A DNA stretch of 64,000 nt from Lomentospora prolificans (GCA_029532625.1 JARFXM010000008.1:2294001-2358000), one strand, 5' to 3'; counted from the stretch's first letter, positions 1 to 11,726 are shown. Program-made: numbers and translations. Notes: generated by a model from the letters alone, not told the origin.

Positions 1-1787
1 AACCATCGAGGCGCACTATTCACTCGAACCGGAACCGAGACTGTTACTCGACAGCGTTTCGCGCAACGTGCACATGGAGTTGGCATTTGATTTCCCATTA
101 CAGCCGGGGGGCTAGCGGACTGGCACATGAATTTCGTCCAGTTACTTAGCTTAACCGGAGTACTTATCAATAACGGTCCCATTTTATGTTGGTGTCCTCC
201 GTTCAACAGGGGGCCACGACACCGACCTAGTTGCCACAGTTGGGCCGTCGGAAGAGTTCACCCCTTATCTTTTACTCTCACATTACACACCCCGTTAAAC
301 AGCAGGGGGTCCTCGCATTAGATATAGGCCAACACGATCACCTACATATAAGAATGGACACAAGAGAAACACTTGAGGGCATGGAAGGGTGCATCGGAAT
401 AGCAACGGAAGTTTTTTTTTTCTTTTTCCCATGCGAATAGGCGGATTAACTCGGAAAAGAACAAGAATGGACTAGGGAGGTGCAATTCGGGCTTTCGTGT
501 TTATGTTGAATTTCCTAGACCGTCTTCTCGTAAATTATACCTTGTGCTTCAAGAATTGTTGGGCTAACTGCTCGGTTTTTCTTTACTTGTTTTACTATAT
601 TATAATCCATCCATTCTCTTTTTCAGCCCGTATTTGCTGTGCTTCAGGACGGTAGATAGGCGTGAGCTAGCCATGTTTACAAGGTACGTCGATAAGATCG
701 AATTGGTTTCAAGGCCCGTCGAAGTGGCCTGACTAAAGAATGAGATCAATTTGCTCTTTCCGCTGGCCATCCTGCCCGAGTGAAGGGTACGTAGTGAACA
801 AGTGATATATAGAAAAAGCTAATCAGCCTAGTATTCAAATGTATTGTATGAACAGGTTCAATGGTGGGTTGTGTGGTGTTTGTACCTGGCAAGCAGGGCT
901 GAACCTTGGTCGCCATTCATTCGCACCTGGTCCATCGTCTTGATGCAGGATGGATCCAACGTTGGGAGTTTTGGAGTTGGGATGAATGGATGAGCTAGAT
1001 GGCAAGTACACGATGGCACAGTGGCCCTAGCCCAGCTATAGTTGGAGCAAAACGCATGCTAGGCGACTCGTTCGTTCTGCTTCAACATTCGTCCTTAAGC
1101 AACAGATACATTGCACAGCCGAGAAAGGAAGAGAAAAACCTTGTTCAAGTATTCATTTCGTTGGGAGAATTCGCTCGATATCTCTCACACACACCACTTT
1201 CCTGCTTCCTCCCCCGCTGTGGCTCACCCTCAGAAACTCATGTGGCCCCTCGGCCGTCCTCCTCCTTCATACTCTACCCATGGATGGTTCATGTCTAATT
1301 ACAAAGGAAAAGAAAAACGCAAAGCAAAAAAAAAAAAAAAAAGAGGAGGGGTTCGGGGGGAGAAACAAACGAATGCAAGATGCAAAGGCTGGTATTGTTT
1401 CCCGTTCCCCATTCCTCTGCATACTATACAACCCACAGCTTAGCTTTCCTCACCAACTTCCCTGCTCCGGTCATCGAAGCTTCCCGTCTCTGGGGAAACC
1501 TCTGATGGAAGAAAAAGGGAGGGGGTTCGCTTTTGTGGATAGTTAAATGTACTCCGACTCTTTCCCTCCTTCCTTCTTTCTTTTGGCCGTTCCTTTTCTT
1601 TATGTAATGATGCTCAATTTACACAAATCGCAGCCATTAAAAGCTGTTCCGATGCTGGACCGAAATAGAAGAAAAATCGGATCTGATCCCACCCGACTGG
1701 ACCGCTAAGTTTGCTTGGAGAAACAAATGAAAAAGGGAAAGGAATAAAACAATCGCTCGTAATGAACAAAGTCAACCCAACGCCTCA
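1..1787. other. intergenic, 3' flank of the i-AAA protease gene
   Basis: No ORF here has coding character. The longest reading frames (about 60-110 codons) run through an A-run near 1326-1343 and low-complexity sequence. The part next to 1788 should hold the 3' UTR of the minus-strand protease gene. I see no RNA gene, element or clear polyadenylation signal that I would defend. Confidence 0.6.
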
Positions 1788-4097
1788 CTAAGGCGCCGGC
1801 ACGGGTGGTGGCGGATCGCTGGTCCCCGTTCCAGCTCCCGCCTCCGGACGACCCGTTGGGCCAAGCCCGGGTGGTAGCTCGCTAGTCGGTTGTGCCGGTA
1901 CCGGGACCGACATTACAGCGTTGGGTGACGCCGGCATACGGCCCGTCAACTTCTCTCCACGGATGACGCGCTCGACCTCGCGCTTGTCGAGTGTCTCGTA
2001 CTCAACGAGCGCATGGGCAAGGAGGTCGAGTTCTTTGCGCCTGCTACTCAGGAGCGTGCGGACCTCCTCGGCCGAGGAGCTGAGCAGGCGCTGCACCTCC
2101 GTTTCAACAGCCGCGCGGGTCTCAGAGCTAAGCTTTTCGTAGTTGTTGGCGTAGTCCATGGGTCCGAGCTTGGCTGACATGCCGAATCGGCCGACGATGG
2201 CAAAGGCCTCCTTGGTGGCCTTCTCAAGATCGTTCGACACACCCGAGGTAACATGGTCGGGGCCGAATGCCAACTCCTCCGCAATCTTGCCACCCAGTGC
2301 CACACGAATGTGCGTCATGTAGTCCGTCAAGGTATACGAGTACTTGTCCATCTCGGGGATATATGCCGTGTGGCCGAGGGACTGACCGCGTGCGAGAATC
2401 GTCACCTTGTGAAGCTCACTGGGCGGCTTGTCCGCAAAGAGGTGGACGAGAGCGTGGCCCGCCTCGTGGTACGCAGTCATGAGCTTCTCCTTCGGGGAAA
2501 TGACCCAGCGCCTCTCGGCTCCCATGATGACCTTGTCCATGGCCCACTCAAGATCCTTCATGGTAACCGAGACGGCCTTGGCCTTGCTAGCGCGGACCGC
2601 GGCCTGGTTCACGATGTTCTCGAGCTCAGCACCAGAAAGTCCAGAGGTGAAGCCGGCAATGACCGGGAACTTCACATCGGACGCAACCTTGATCTTCTTG
2701 GCGTGGTGTTGGAGAATGGCAAGACGACCACGGACGTCCGGGAGGTCAACAACGACGTGGCGATCGAAACGGCCGGGTCGAGTGAGGGCCTTGTCAAGGA
2801 GCTGAGGATGGTTCGTGGCAGCGAGGACGATGACGCCGGTGTTTTGCTCGAAGCCGTCAAGTTCCGTGAGGAGCTGGTTGAGGGTTTGCTTCATGTAGGC
2901 GGCGTCGCGCGCGTTACGCTTTCCACCAATGGCATCTAATTCGTCGATGAAGATGATCGAAGGGGACTTTTCCTTAGCGGCAGCAAAGAGCTCACGAACA
3001 CGCTTCGCACCGACACCGACGAATATTTCGTCAAACTCGCTACCAGACATGTAGAAGAACGGGACACCAGACTCTCCCGCGACGGCACGGGCAAGGAGGG
3101 TTTTTCCGGTACCGGGAGGGCCGACGAGCAAAACACCCTTGGGAAGTTTTCCACCGAGAGTCGAGAACCTATCGGGATTCTTTAAGAACTCAACGACCTC
3201 AAGGAGCTCGTCCTTGGCCTCGTCGCATCCGTGTACGTCGGAAAACCTCGTCTTCTGTGTCTCGGCCCTGACCTCGCCCTGGCTCTTCTTGTTACCCCGC
3301 TTGTAGACGTCGAGGTTGTCAAAGAAGCCGACAGCAAGGGTGACGACAACCATGCACATGTAGGTGATAAGGCCAAAATAAAGCAGAGTCTTGATCCAGC
3401 GGAAGAGAACGGAGCCCTTGGACTCCTCAACAATAACATGAAGGGGACCCTGCTTGGTGCCATTTCCCTGGCCTGTCGAAGCCGCCATGTCGGTTCCTTT
3501 CATCCGCGCGGCGACGGCCTGGGCAACGGCCTGGACCTGGTCACTAGTCAAGTTGCTGTTGTTCATGCTAAACTGCGCCGCGGGTCCTCCGGAAGCAGCT
3601 GTCTCGCCGACGCCTTGCTTAAGCATCTCGAGAGCGCGAACGTAAGCGGCATCCGCAGCCTCGTTAGAAGCGTAGAGTCCCGATTGGTATCTCTCGACGA
3701 CGATGGCGGGCATACCGGCCTTGATCAGGAGCTGATAGAATGCATTTTGGGCAGTAGCGCTATTGGGATTCCGGTTCGCCGTAGCCTCCCTTGTGGCGAG
3801 GAGGCTTTTCGAGATGCCGTTCGCGCCACCGATACCAAAAGATCGATACTGGGACGAGAAGCCGGGGGTTACAGACAGGTGCAATCGCGGGAAGGGCTGG
3901 ATAGCATTGCGTTTACCGATAGGCTGGAGTAGGGTGCGTGGGACGAAGAGGGTGCGGGACTGCGGAGCCGAGGTTGTGCGATTCCATCTCGCGACGTGCA
4001 AAGGAAGCCGCTGACCAAGAGAACGTAGCAGTATAGAACTAGAAGGGCCAAGGGCTGGCCTGGCGAGCGCCAGAGCCAGAGGCCCAGAAGTTGACAT
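1788..4097 (-). CDS. yme1: mitochondrial inner-membrane i-AAA protease (Yme1 type)
   Basis: ATP-dependent zinc metalloprotease of the FtsH/AAA family. Family members of this type sit in the mitochondrial inner membrane with the catalytic part in the intermembrane space and degrade unassembled or damaged proteins. The gene is one uninterrupted 769-codon ORF from an ATG at 4097 to a TAG. Seen in the protein: an Arg-rich, acid-poor N-terminus (about 1-60) typical of a mitochondrial presequence; one membrane segment at about 231-259; Walker A GPPGTGKT at 326-333; pore loop FVGVGA at 359-364; Walker B IIFIDELD at 381-388; second region of homology with TRPGRFDR around 439-446; zinc-binding HEAGH at 544-548 and the probable third zinc ligand D623. 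A single membrane segment and overall similarity favour i-AAA over the m-AAA proteases, which have two. The last 45 or so residues form a Pro/Ala/Gly-rich tail. Third positions are strongly G/C. A leader intron is predicted upstream. Confidence 0.96.
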   Translation of the reverse strand: MSTSGPLALALARPALGPSSSILLRSLGQRLPLHVARWNRTTSAPQSRTLFVPRTLLQPIGKRNAIQPFPRLHLSVTPGFSSQYRSFGIGGANGISKSLLATREATANRNPNSATAQNAFYQLLIKAGMPAIVVERYQSGLYASNEAADAAYVRALEMLKQGVGETAASGGPAAQFSMNNSNLTSDQVQAVAQAVAARMKGTDMAASTGQGNGTKQGPLHVIVEESKGSVLFRWIKTLLYFGLITYMCMVVVTLAVGFFDNLDVYKRGNKKSQGEVRAETQKTRFSDVHGCDEAKDELLEVVEFLKNPDRFSTLGGKLPKGVLLVGPPGTGKTLLARAVAGESGVPFFYMSGSEFDEIFVGVGAKRVRELFAAAKEKSPSIIFIDELDAIGGKRNARDAAYMKQTLNQLLTELDGFEQNTGVIVLAATNHPQLLDKALTRPGRFDRHVVVDLPDVRGRLAILQHHAKKIKVASDVKFPVIAGFTSGLSGAELENIVNQAAVRASKAKAVSVTMKDLEWAMDKVIMGAERRWVISPKEKLMTAYHEAGHALVHLFADKPPSELHKVTILARGQSLGHTAYIPEMDKYSYTLTDYMTHIRVALGGKIAEELAFGPDHVTSGVSNDLEKATKEAFAIVGRFGMSAKLGPMDYANNYEKLSSETRAAVETEVQRLLSSSAEEVRTLLSSRRKELDLLAHALVEYETLDKREVERVIRGEKLTGRMPASPNAVMSVPVPAQPTSELPPGLGPTGRPEAGAGTGTSDPPPPVPAP

Positions 4098-4197
4098 ATC
4101 GATGATGTGGCGAGGTTATCGCGCACTCGGAGTTAAGAATGCGGCTGATGAGTATTATGACGGGGTGATGTCGGGTTGAGGATGGCTAGGTTACTCG

Positions 4198-4270
4198 CTG
4201 CAGAATGCGGGAAAAAAAGAGCGTTAGTTGGAATGTGAAACCCGTGGGCACAATGTCTAAGGGATCTTAC
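4198..4270 (-). other. predicted intron in the 5' UTR of the i-AAA protease gene
   Basis: On the minus strand a GTAAGA donor at 4270 is followed by a CTAAC branch site, a pyrimidine tract and a TGCAG acceptor ending at 4198, giving a 73-nt intron. It lies about 100 nt upstream of the protease ATG, so it would be spliced from the leader without changing the protein. All four splice elements are close to fungal consensus. Confidence 0.6.
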
Positions 4271-4429
4271 CACACAGAAAGTGCGGCCTGCATCATCATC
4301 GACGGCAGGGAAGGCGGTGATGGATGGTGGATTTCTGTTGAGTCGTATGTTCGGCAAAGGCAACAGTGGCAGACGTCCGCATTCAGGAGGAACAGCGGCA
4401 AATTTTCCGTGAGCTTCCATGACATAAAG

Positions 4430-4535
4430 TCACGTGATACACCCAAATAAACGATGCTCTCATAAGAGAGTTTTATTGGTAGAAAAACTCCGACCCCGCC
4501 GTGTCTCGTGGCCAGTTAAAATAGCTCCCACGTGA
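4430..4535. promoter_or_regulatory. two CACGTG E-boxes upstream of the i-AAA protease gene
   Basis: A palindromic TCACGTGA lies at 4430-4437 and a second CACGTG at 4529-4534, 333-437 bp upstream of the protease start. CACGTG is the core bound by fungal bHLH proteins such as Cbf1 or Pho4. The protease transcript probably starts beyond the leader intron, so these sites are placed as promoter elements. Binding itself is inferred. Confidence 0.35.
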
Positions 4536-7492
4536 TGCTGAGGTTTTAATCCGAGCCCATTGGGCAAAATCGTGGAGGACATTCAACATTATTACATTGT
4601 AATCAATAAAAGTAGCATTGAACCAACATCGATTGGCAAGCTCAAAGGCTGCTTCTCCCATCTGCGAGCTCGCGACTCTTACTAGAATGAGCCTGAGTTG
4701 TATTAGATCGACTGCAACTTCGCACTCACAGTCATTCATGTTACGCGCCGAAATTGTACATATGTAACCTGCTCATCCGGGCTAAAAAAAAATACACTCG
4801 CTCCCGAATCCGATCCATCGACCAAACGCTCGCTCTCCCATCTGATTCACATTTCACGGCGAGACAACCAGATAGCCGCAACCTCGGAGGACTTCAAAAT
4901 CAAAAAGACGCTTCTGGACCGTTCGAAAGCCCCGTAAAGAAACAATGACTCACACATGAGAGCCCAATTCCTCATCCCAGGTTATCCCCTGGTAAGAGGA
5001 TCTGAGACTGATTTATTCCCGCGTGCTCATATCCCTGTTGTGCTCACCACATAGTTACTGTCTCTGCCACGGGGGGAAGGGACGCATGATTCTTTCCGGG
5101 AAATATCACCCTAAAATGATCTTGTCCGTTCGCCGCACCACCGGCTTCCCTTTCCCAGTCAAATTCCCTAAACTCCCGGATTAAGCCGGTCGTCCATCTA
5201 TATATCCTTATGCAACGCCGCGCAGCCAGCTGTTCGTCTAGGACCTACCACGTAGAACGAACCGGATTTCCCTTGGATTGCAACCAGTGATTTTGCGTAC
5301 TTTTAAGTGCTTTGGGTAGGAGATATATGCAGGAGCAGCTTTTGGCAAAAATTCAGGCATGGGGGCTGCGTGCATCTAGGCACCCCCCATTGCTCCCCTC
5401 ACATCGGAGTCGTCTTCCGAAAATAGAGTTGGAATTCCTGTCGGCATGCATAGCCAGCTGGACCGGCGCAGAATTGGCAATGGCGGGGAACACTGCGCCG
5501 TTCGTAAGAAATACCAAATCCAGACGAGTGATGGAACAAATAGTTGAATCTAAGTTGGCCCGGTTGATATAAACCGCGTCCTCTTAAGTCTGCACCTCTC
5601 TCCATCGTAATGTTAGAATCCCTCACCCTCTCGTCCCGCCTTTCCTCGTGGCTCATTACTAGATCGAGCCCTCGTCCTACCAGCCTCAAAATGCCGGCTG
5701 TGAGGGTACGGAGGTTGATTATGGACTGCTGTGGATCAACTCACAACTGAACCCGCGAGATTCTCCTTTTTGGACATCACTGTTTTGGTCAAGTAGCCCG
5801 CGAACGCTTGCCAACGGGCGCACATATATATCCCTCCCTTTCTGGATACCAGTGCACCGTCTCTGCTGCCCCGGATCAGCGGAGGATCACCAACTGTCGA
5901 AATAACTCTCGGAAGTCGGCCCTCTTTGTTAGCCCGCAATCGACACACATATCGCAGCAATGAGAGGACGAATCGGGAACGCAAGTTGGTGTCAAAGATA
6001 TCATTGTTGATAAGCTTTCCAAAACTAAGCGACACAAGGAGAAAGTCAAAATCCCACAAAATGACAGCTAATAGTACAATTCAAGAGGGATGTCCGCCAG
6101 TCCCATGGGTTCTCTAGGATGACACCATCGTCGTCGAGTCACCGCCTCTTCCCGTTTTGCCTCCCTCGCGCGCTCGACTCAAAAGACCGCCGCCCAGCCA
6201 GGCTCCATTTATGGAACTCCCAAAAGTTATACAGGTTGTTGTTGTCGCTGACCAAAACCCCATTTGGATATCCTTTTCCTTGAGCAGGAATATGTGCCAA
6301 AAACCGTCATGAGAAAGGCGTGCCTTTGCGGTCACACCAATCTTTGGCCTCCATCTCCCTTCACAACCATCTCGACAAGCCCATTTTCTGCGCTGTTTTC
6401 CCTGGGGTCCCTCCCAAAGAATACCTTTCGCACACACGCTCACGCGCAACCGAAAAACACCGCCACCATTACAAAACACGCCGTCCGTTCCCGCCAATGC
6501 CCCTTTCACCCAAACCATCAAATGATCATGAATCAGAAAAAAAAAAAACAAGAAAAAGAAGGCCGTCAACATTGTGGGGATATCATAAACGAATCCAATT
6601 CATCCATGGTCGTGCGTCGTTCAATGCGCTTTCTCCGTCAACAACTTCCTGTTGCTCCCTTCTCCTCTCAGATTAATCTGCTCCCAACCATTCCCGTATC
6701 CGTCCGTGGCATGCCGTTGCTTGCTTTCGACCACCCAAAAAGAGATGGCCGTCTGGAGGACCCTTGATGCCCATGGTTGCCAAAGTGTATCGCTTCTGAT
6801 GTGCTGATGATGCAAAACGGATGGAGGAGGTCGGTTGCGTCGAAGAAAGGACAAAACGCCAATGCATTGGGACGTTACGAAAAAGAGAATGGAAATAAAC
6901 AGGGGGCGAAGACTGACAAAAGATGCAAAACAGAAACATTGAAACAGAACATGGGGTATTTCGACGTGGTGGAAAGAGAAAAGCAAAACAGACTGTGGCA
7001 TCTCAGTCATGGGGGGTTCGGGTTTGCCCCGTTCACATACCGACCAAAGAGACGATATGGAACGGCGGCCGTCCTCAAGATGAGTACGAGAGCGTGGGAC
7101 AACCAGAGCACGTTCCCAGCCCCAGTGCAGCGAGGAAAGATCCGGGACAACCGCCTTGATTCCTCGGTAGGAATAATTTTGTTCTCGCCCTGTATGCTCC
7201 TGCTCGATGATTCAATTCCTAGGCCGGTGCTGTGAATCCCTGTCTGGAATCTCCAACTGTCTCTCCCGTCCCCGAAAGATTAAGGCCGAAACAGCGAAGA
7301 GAAACAGTTGCACGAGGAAATCGAGCACACAAAATGATGACAACCGACCCGACGAATAATGTAATGTTGTTACACAGGTAAGCCCCTTCCAAGCAGGAGA
7401 GGAGCTCCCTCGGGGGGCATTATGTTATGCTGGGTGGGGTGTGATGAAAACAAAATGAGAACATTTGCGTCGTTACGAGTCCATGCTTCCGT
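4536..7492. other. intergenic between zinc-finger gene (3' side) and i-AAA protease promoter
   Basis: About 3 kb with no convincing coding sequence. Frames of 60-167 codons overlap one another on both strands around 6264-7010 and are rich in Cys, His and Ser without codon bias, as expected for chance ORFs. The part just below 7493 should hold the 3' UTR of the zinc-finger gene. Confidence 0.5.
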
Positions 7493-9025
7493 TTACATGT
7501 TGGCGATCCTTGCGCTCGGGAGCTGCATCGATGGATCCTCAAAGTCAAGCTTGGGGCCCCATGGGTCGTAAACGCCTGATCCGTAAGTGGGGATCTGTCC
7601 AATGGTCGCGACCTCGACAGGAGCCTGGTAGGGCACGCTGCTGTACCATTGTTCCCCCTCGGACTGAGGAGTGGGCTGCTGGTACTGCTCGGTGGGAGCG
7701 GTAGAGTCCTGCGATGGCGTGGGAGTGGGCATCGCCTGCTGGGGCGAGCCAACTGCCTGTTGGCTTATCTGCTGAGGGATGGGTGAAGGATAAGAGACCA
7801 TGGTCTGCTGAGTCTGCTGTTGCTCGACGGGAGAAGCAGTATGGAGGGCGTAAGTGGCAGCCTGAGTAGGTTGGTGAGTATAGAATCCCTCCTGAGTCGA
7901 GGGACTTCGGCCGGACGCCGCAGAGAAGCTGCTGGGGCTGCTCTGGATGGAAGCGGTAAGACTGGGGGCAGTGTAGGGAATTTCAAGTGGGAGGCGCTCG
8001 ACAGGTTGCCGGGGGATCTGGTACTGTTGAGTCATCGGGTTGGTGTTCATCGTGGCAACGCCGGGGTTGCTTTGCTCCGTGACATAATAAGTCTGGGGCA
8101 TACTGGCGGTTCGGTGGAGCATTTGGACGCCAGGGTGCTGAGGAGCGACGGCCTGGCCGTGGAATTCGTGAGGTCCGCCGGAGACGGTATGTCTGTGCCC
8201 ATAGTGCTGGGGCACTCCGTTATACTGGGCCATTTGGTGACCGAATTCCGCAAAAGACGCGGCCCTATGGAGGGTGTGGCCGTGAGCCATGGGTTGAGGA
8301 CCAGCGCTCATGACGCCCTGGACGGGCCACTGCATGCCGGAGTGCTTGGGGGTGGCGGGAGATTCACCGCTGTCGGAGTCTGAGGTGCAATCGTCAAGCA
8401 TCTCGTTAGGGTGGAGGCCCCTCTGGTGAGATCGGCGTTGGTGCTTGACCATTGTGGTCTTGCGGCAAAAGCTGTGACTGAGTTAGGACCTTCCATTCGG
8501 ACATCTTCCAGGGCGCAAGGTATTGTTTACCTCTTCAAGCAGCCATCATGGGCGCATTTGTAAGGACGCTTGCCAGTGTGGATGCGTCGATGACGGGCAA
8601 GACTCGAGGACTGCGGAATGTCAATACTAAAGGACTCATCATGTTGGGGGCAAAGCCAGGCGATACGAACGTCAGAGAAACGCTTGCCGCAGCCGATGTG
8701 AGCACATTGATGGGGCTTCTCGCCAGTATGCGTGCGGATATGGACAGTGAGGGCACTCCTCTGGATGAAGCTCTTGCCACAACCGGGCGTCATACAAGAG
8801 TAGGGACGCTCATTGGTATGTATCCTGTAGTGGCGTTGCAAATCTGACTTGCGGTTGAAGCTCTATTTCCTAGTGTTAGCAAAGGGACTGTCTGTCTCTC
8901 CGGATCTGTCTGCCACGGTTAACAAGGGAAGTGGCGGGGCCGATGCGAACCTTGTTGCATGATTGCCAGTCGCACTGAAAGGGGCGGGCGGTGGGTTCAT
9001 TCTCGACGAGTTCAAGGAGCTCCAT
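7493..9025 (-). CDS. four-finger C2H2 zinc-finger transcription factor
   Basis: Predicted nuclear DNA-binding regulator. My model has four exons on the minus strand: 9025-8951, 8862-8671, 8610-8531 and 8471-7493, giving 441 aa. Introns are 88, 60 and 59 nt; the first and third have CTAAC branch sites. Four fingers are packed at the N-terminus, each starting C-x4-C-x12-H: C18/C23/H36/H40, C48/C53/H66/H70, C78/C83/H96/H100 and C108/C113/H126/H131, joined by TGEKP-like linkers. Residues 132-441 are rich in Gln, Pro, Ser and Thr, as in activation domains. The start at 9025 is the only ATG in the first open frame and lies just before the first finger. The arrangement matches a conserved ascomycete C2H2 family whose targets I cannot name, so no symbol is given. 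Intron 2 falls inside finger 3 and is stop-free and in frame. An additional upstream coding exon cannot be excluded. Confidence 0.9.
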
Positions 9026-11378
9026 TACGGCTGGAGGACGGAATCCAATAAAGAGTTCGAGCGGTAGGACGGGTATCAAGTGTTGAGAAGACGGTAGAGA
9101 CACAAGCGTGCGATTTCTTGGGCTGGTAAAGGGCGGACCGGGTAACGTTTACGGTCTCAACACATTCAGTCGGAGAATCGAACGGCCAATGCGATAGAAA
9201 GGTAAGACGAAACGTTTGATAGTTCAAGTGCGGCGTCCTGCGCAAGAACAGTCCTTGGATTGAGGCAATGGAAAACGATGAGCCAAGGATGGTGAATTCA
9301 ACCAAGTTTCCAGGAGAACCAGGCTTCGAGTTCAACTCAGGGGGTGGAGAGAGTCAGGAACAAGGTCAAAGAAAAGGCGATCCAGATCGAGGACGGGAAC
9401 AGGTGGATATCCGGCAGCGAGGTTGGCTCAACCGGAAGCTATATATTCTCCAAGGTATCCTTCTCAACGACACTCCAGTGTTAACAAGCAAACCTCAAAT
9501 ACCAAGCCGGTAAGGTAGGGAAAGGGTTTGGAAGTATTGGAGAGGATGGGCAGGCCAATGTCTAGAAGGATGAAGGATGAGAGGATAGGAAACACGACGA
9601 TGTGCGAGGGGCGCCTGGATGGTTATGTATACGCGAGCGAACAAGGCGTGGAGATCTTAAACAGACGACCTTGGGAGTAGGAAGGGAAAGATGGAGAGGC
9701 GTCGGTGGAGGATATATAGGTACTATTATCGGACTGGAGATGGAAGATGGGCCCTAGTCTTACTAGCTTTGGTCTACTAGAAGAGCTGAGGGGCCTGGGG
9801 TACAGACTGTAGCGTAGGATACACTACACTACGGCGAGGTATGTATAGAGGTGTACCATACCAGGCATGGGTGCCATGAGCAGGGGGGCGGGGTGTAGGG
9901 TGGTATGTTAGGGGCGTATCAGTCTCTTGAAGACGGGGGGTGAGACACCCCACTGCAGATGTGCGAGGGGGGTGCGCATGGGAAAGAGGGCAAGGGCTCG
10001 AGAAGGTGGGAGACGAAGGGGGAAGGGGTGGGGTGGGTTTGTACCTGGAGCTAGTGGATGCCGAGTCGTGCGGTGAGTGGCACACAGAGAGAGGCCCGGA
10101 CAGGACCAGGACAACAGCAAGGTCACCAGAGAGTGACACGCACTCAGAGTGGTATCGTCTTGGTCAAAGAGCAACCGCAATTCAGCGACGAGCAAGCCGC
10201 AGGCTGGACCTGTTGCGTATCTAGAAGGGAACGATGGAGGAAGGAAAAAAACGCCCGAGCACTAATACTTCGTACTACTGACACGCCAGCCAGAGAGAAA
10301 AATTGTCGTTGCTACTAGAGTCAAGCTGGAGTCGGCCACTCCTGCGGGCGTGGCGATCGAAAACGAGAAGGAAGGTTCCTGGACAAAGTTAGGAGAGGGG
10401 TCCGGGCTTGTGAGGCGCGGCGCGCTCGAAGACTCGAGAGTCGCAGCATTTTCGAAAGGGAATAGTGTCGATATAGACGAGGTGCTTCCACCTTCCAAAA
10501 TACTTCGTGAGAAATGAAGGGGAGCCGATAACGCAGCCCAAAGTCTATATTGGTTCTAGTCAGGGCCGCGAGGATGAGTTGCTCATGCAAGAACGCGACC
10601 CTCTGTCGTGTCGGCAAGCCACACAATGAAATGAAGGTATGCGAGGCTGGCCCAAGCAAGTCGTTCGTTACAGACAAACCTCCCAAGACGAACTTGGCCA
10701 GCCGCCCGCGCCCGTGGAGGGAGAGAACGTGTGAGACAGCCACTCAGCTATCGTGAGCCAAAAAAAAAAAAGGCCTGGCGGTTTGAGCTAACGTTGCGCG
10801 AGACCTGAAGCCAGCGAAAACTAGCCCAGACGAGGAAGTGGTGTCGCAAATCCAGGTGAGGATGTCCCTAGCTGTAGCTAATCTGGGGCAGACACCAACT
10901 TGTCAGAGGCGATGAATTGGGAATGATACGAGGATAAAATCGCTTCAAAGAGCCAACTGCCAAGCTGTAGGGCCATATCGGGGAAACCAGATCATTATTT
11001 GTTATCCCCTCAGAGACAATGAGCCTTCGCTCCAATCCTCTCTGTTAGAGTCGATGGCACTACCTGAGCATCCTCTGTCTAGTGTCCAAGAAACATCAAG
11101 AGACACCACGATCTCATCCAAGGGAATCCGGCGAATTTACACGACGAAGGGCAATGTGGGCGTTTCCAGTGTTACGGCGGCGGGTGCAGAGACAATGAAA
11201 CATAGAGAGAAACACAAACCCGAGTCCAGCGGAAAAGGGGGGTTCAGATGGACCACTTTAGAGAAGGGGAATAAGGGAAGGCCATATCGGCACACACACT
11301 GCACCCAGTGTCGCTCCTTCCACTGCTTGGAAGCCTTCTTGCCTGCCCGGACGACTGTTACCTCCCCTCACTATCGAG
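9026..11378. other. zinc-finger gene leader/promoter and gene-poor DNA
   Basis: The first 650 bp or so probably form the leader and promoter of the zinc-finger gene. The remainder has only short overlapping ORFs on both strands; for example 10262-10500 is open in frames of both strands, which argues for chance. A TACTTCGTA motif lies at 10266-10274 and an A-run at about 10760-10771. Confidence 0.5.
9713..9718 (-). promoter_or_regulatory. TATA-like box for the zinc-finger gene
   Basis: The minus strand reads CCTATATATC here, followed downstream (about 9530-9700) by a run that is pyrimidine-rich on the minus strand. This TATA plus CT-rich layout is common at fungal promoters. It would give a 5' UTR of roughly 600-650 nt before the ATG at 9025. 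No transcription start can be read from sequence alone. Confidence 0.3.
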
Positions 11379-11726
11379 ATGGCGGCACACGGAAACGATG
11401 GAAATGATGTGTACAACCTTACATCTTTGTCGCTCGTGGGACTCCCATTTTCGATAAAAACGTATGTATTCAGTACATCAGAGAGAACTTTAAAATACGT
11501 GTGCGATACGGCCTCTTTAGGGGGATACGAACCAACCATCACAGTCACTACAGTGTACTTGACTCAATTAAGCGATTGGAAGAGCGACTTGGTCCAAGGC
11601 TTGGGGAAAGGGTGGAGCGCGGTTGCTCAGAGGGGAGCGGATTCCAGAGTACCTACAACCAATACGGCTAAGCCCCTCCAAATAATTCTGGTTGCGGTCA
11701 GAAATCCACAGCGGGCGACTCGCTAA
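11379..11726 (+). CDS. possible small hypothetical protein, 115 aa
   Basis: ORF with a true ATG, preceded by about 60 bp of pyrimidine-rich DNA resembling a fungal leader. The translation has a balanced composition rich in Thr, Val, Ser and Leu, with few Cys or Trp, and no low-complexity stretch. I recognise no domain, signal peptide or membrane segment. Codon third positions do not show the G/C bias of the three secure genes, and an ORF of this length is expected several times by chance in the surrounding DNA. Treat it as a candidate only. Confidence 0.25.
   Translation: MAAHGNDGNDVYNLTSLSLVGLPFSIKTYVFSTSERTLKYVCDTASLGGYEPTITVTTVYLTQLSDWKSDLVQGLGKGWSAVAQRGADSRVPTTNTAKPLQIILVAVRNPQRATR

Noticed and set aside
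2253..3932. Long + strand ORFs of 228 and 233 codons inside the i-AAA protease gene
   Set aside because: They are antisense shadows caused by the strong G/C third-position bias of the protease gene; no family match in the translations.
10262..10507. Protein-like readings on both strands
   Set aside because: Both strands look equally plausible and neither has an ATG in the open frame, which shows how easily chance ORFs look coding in this DNA.
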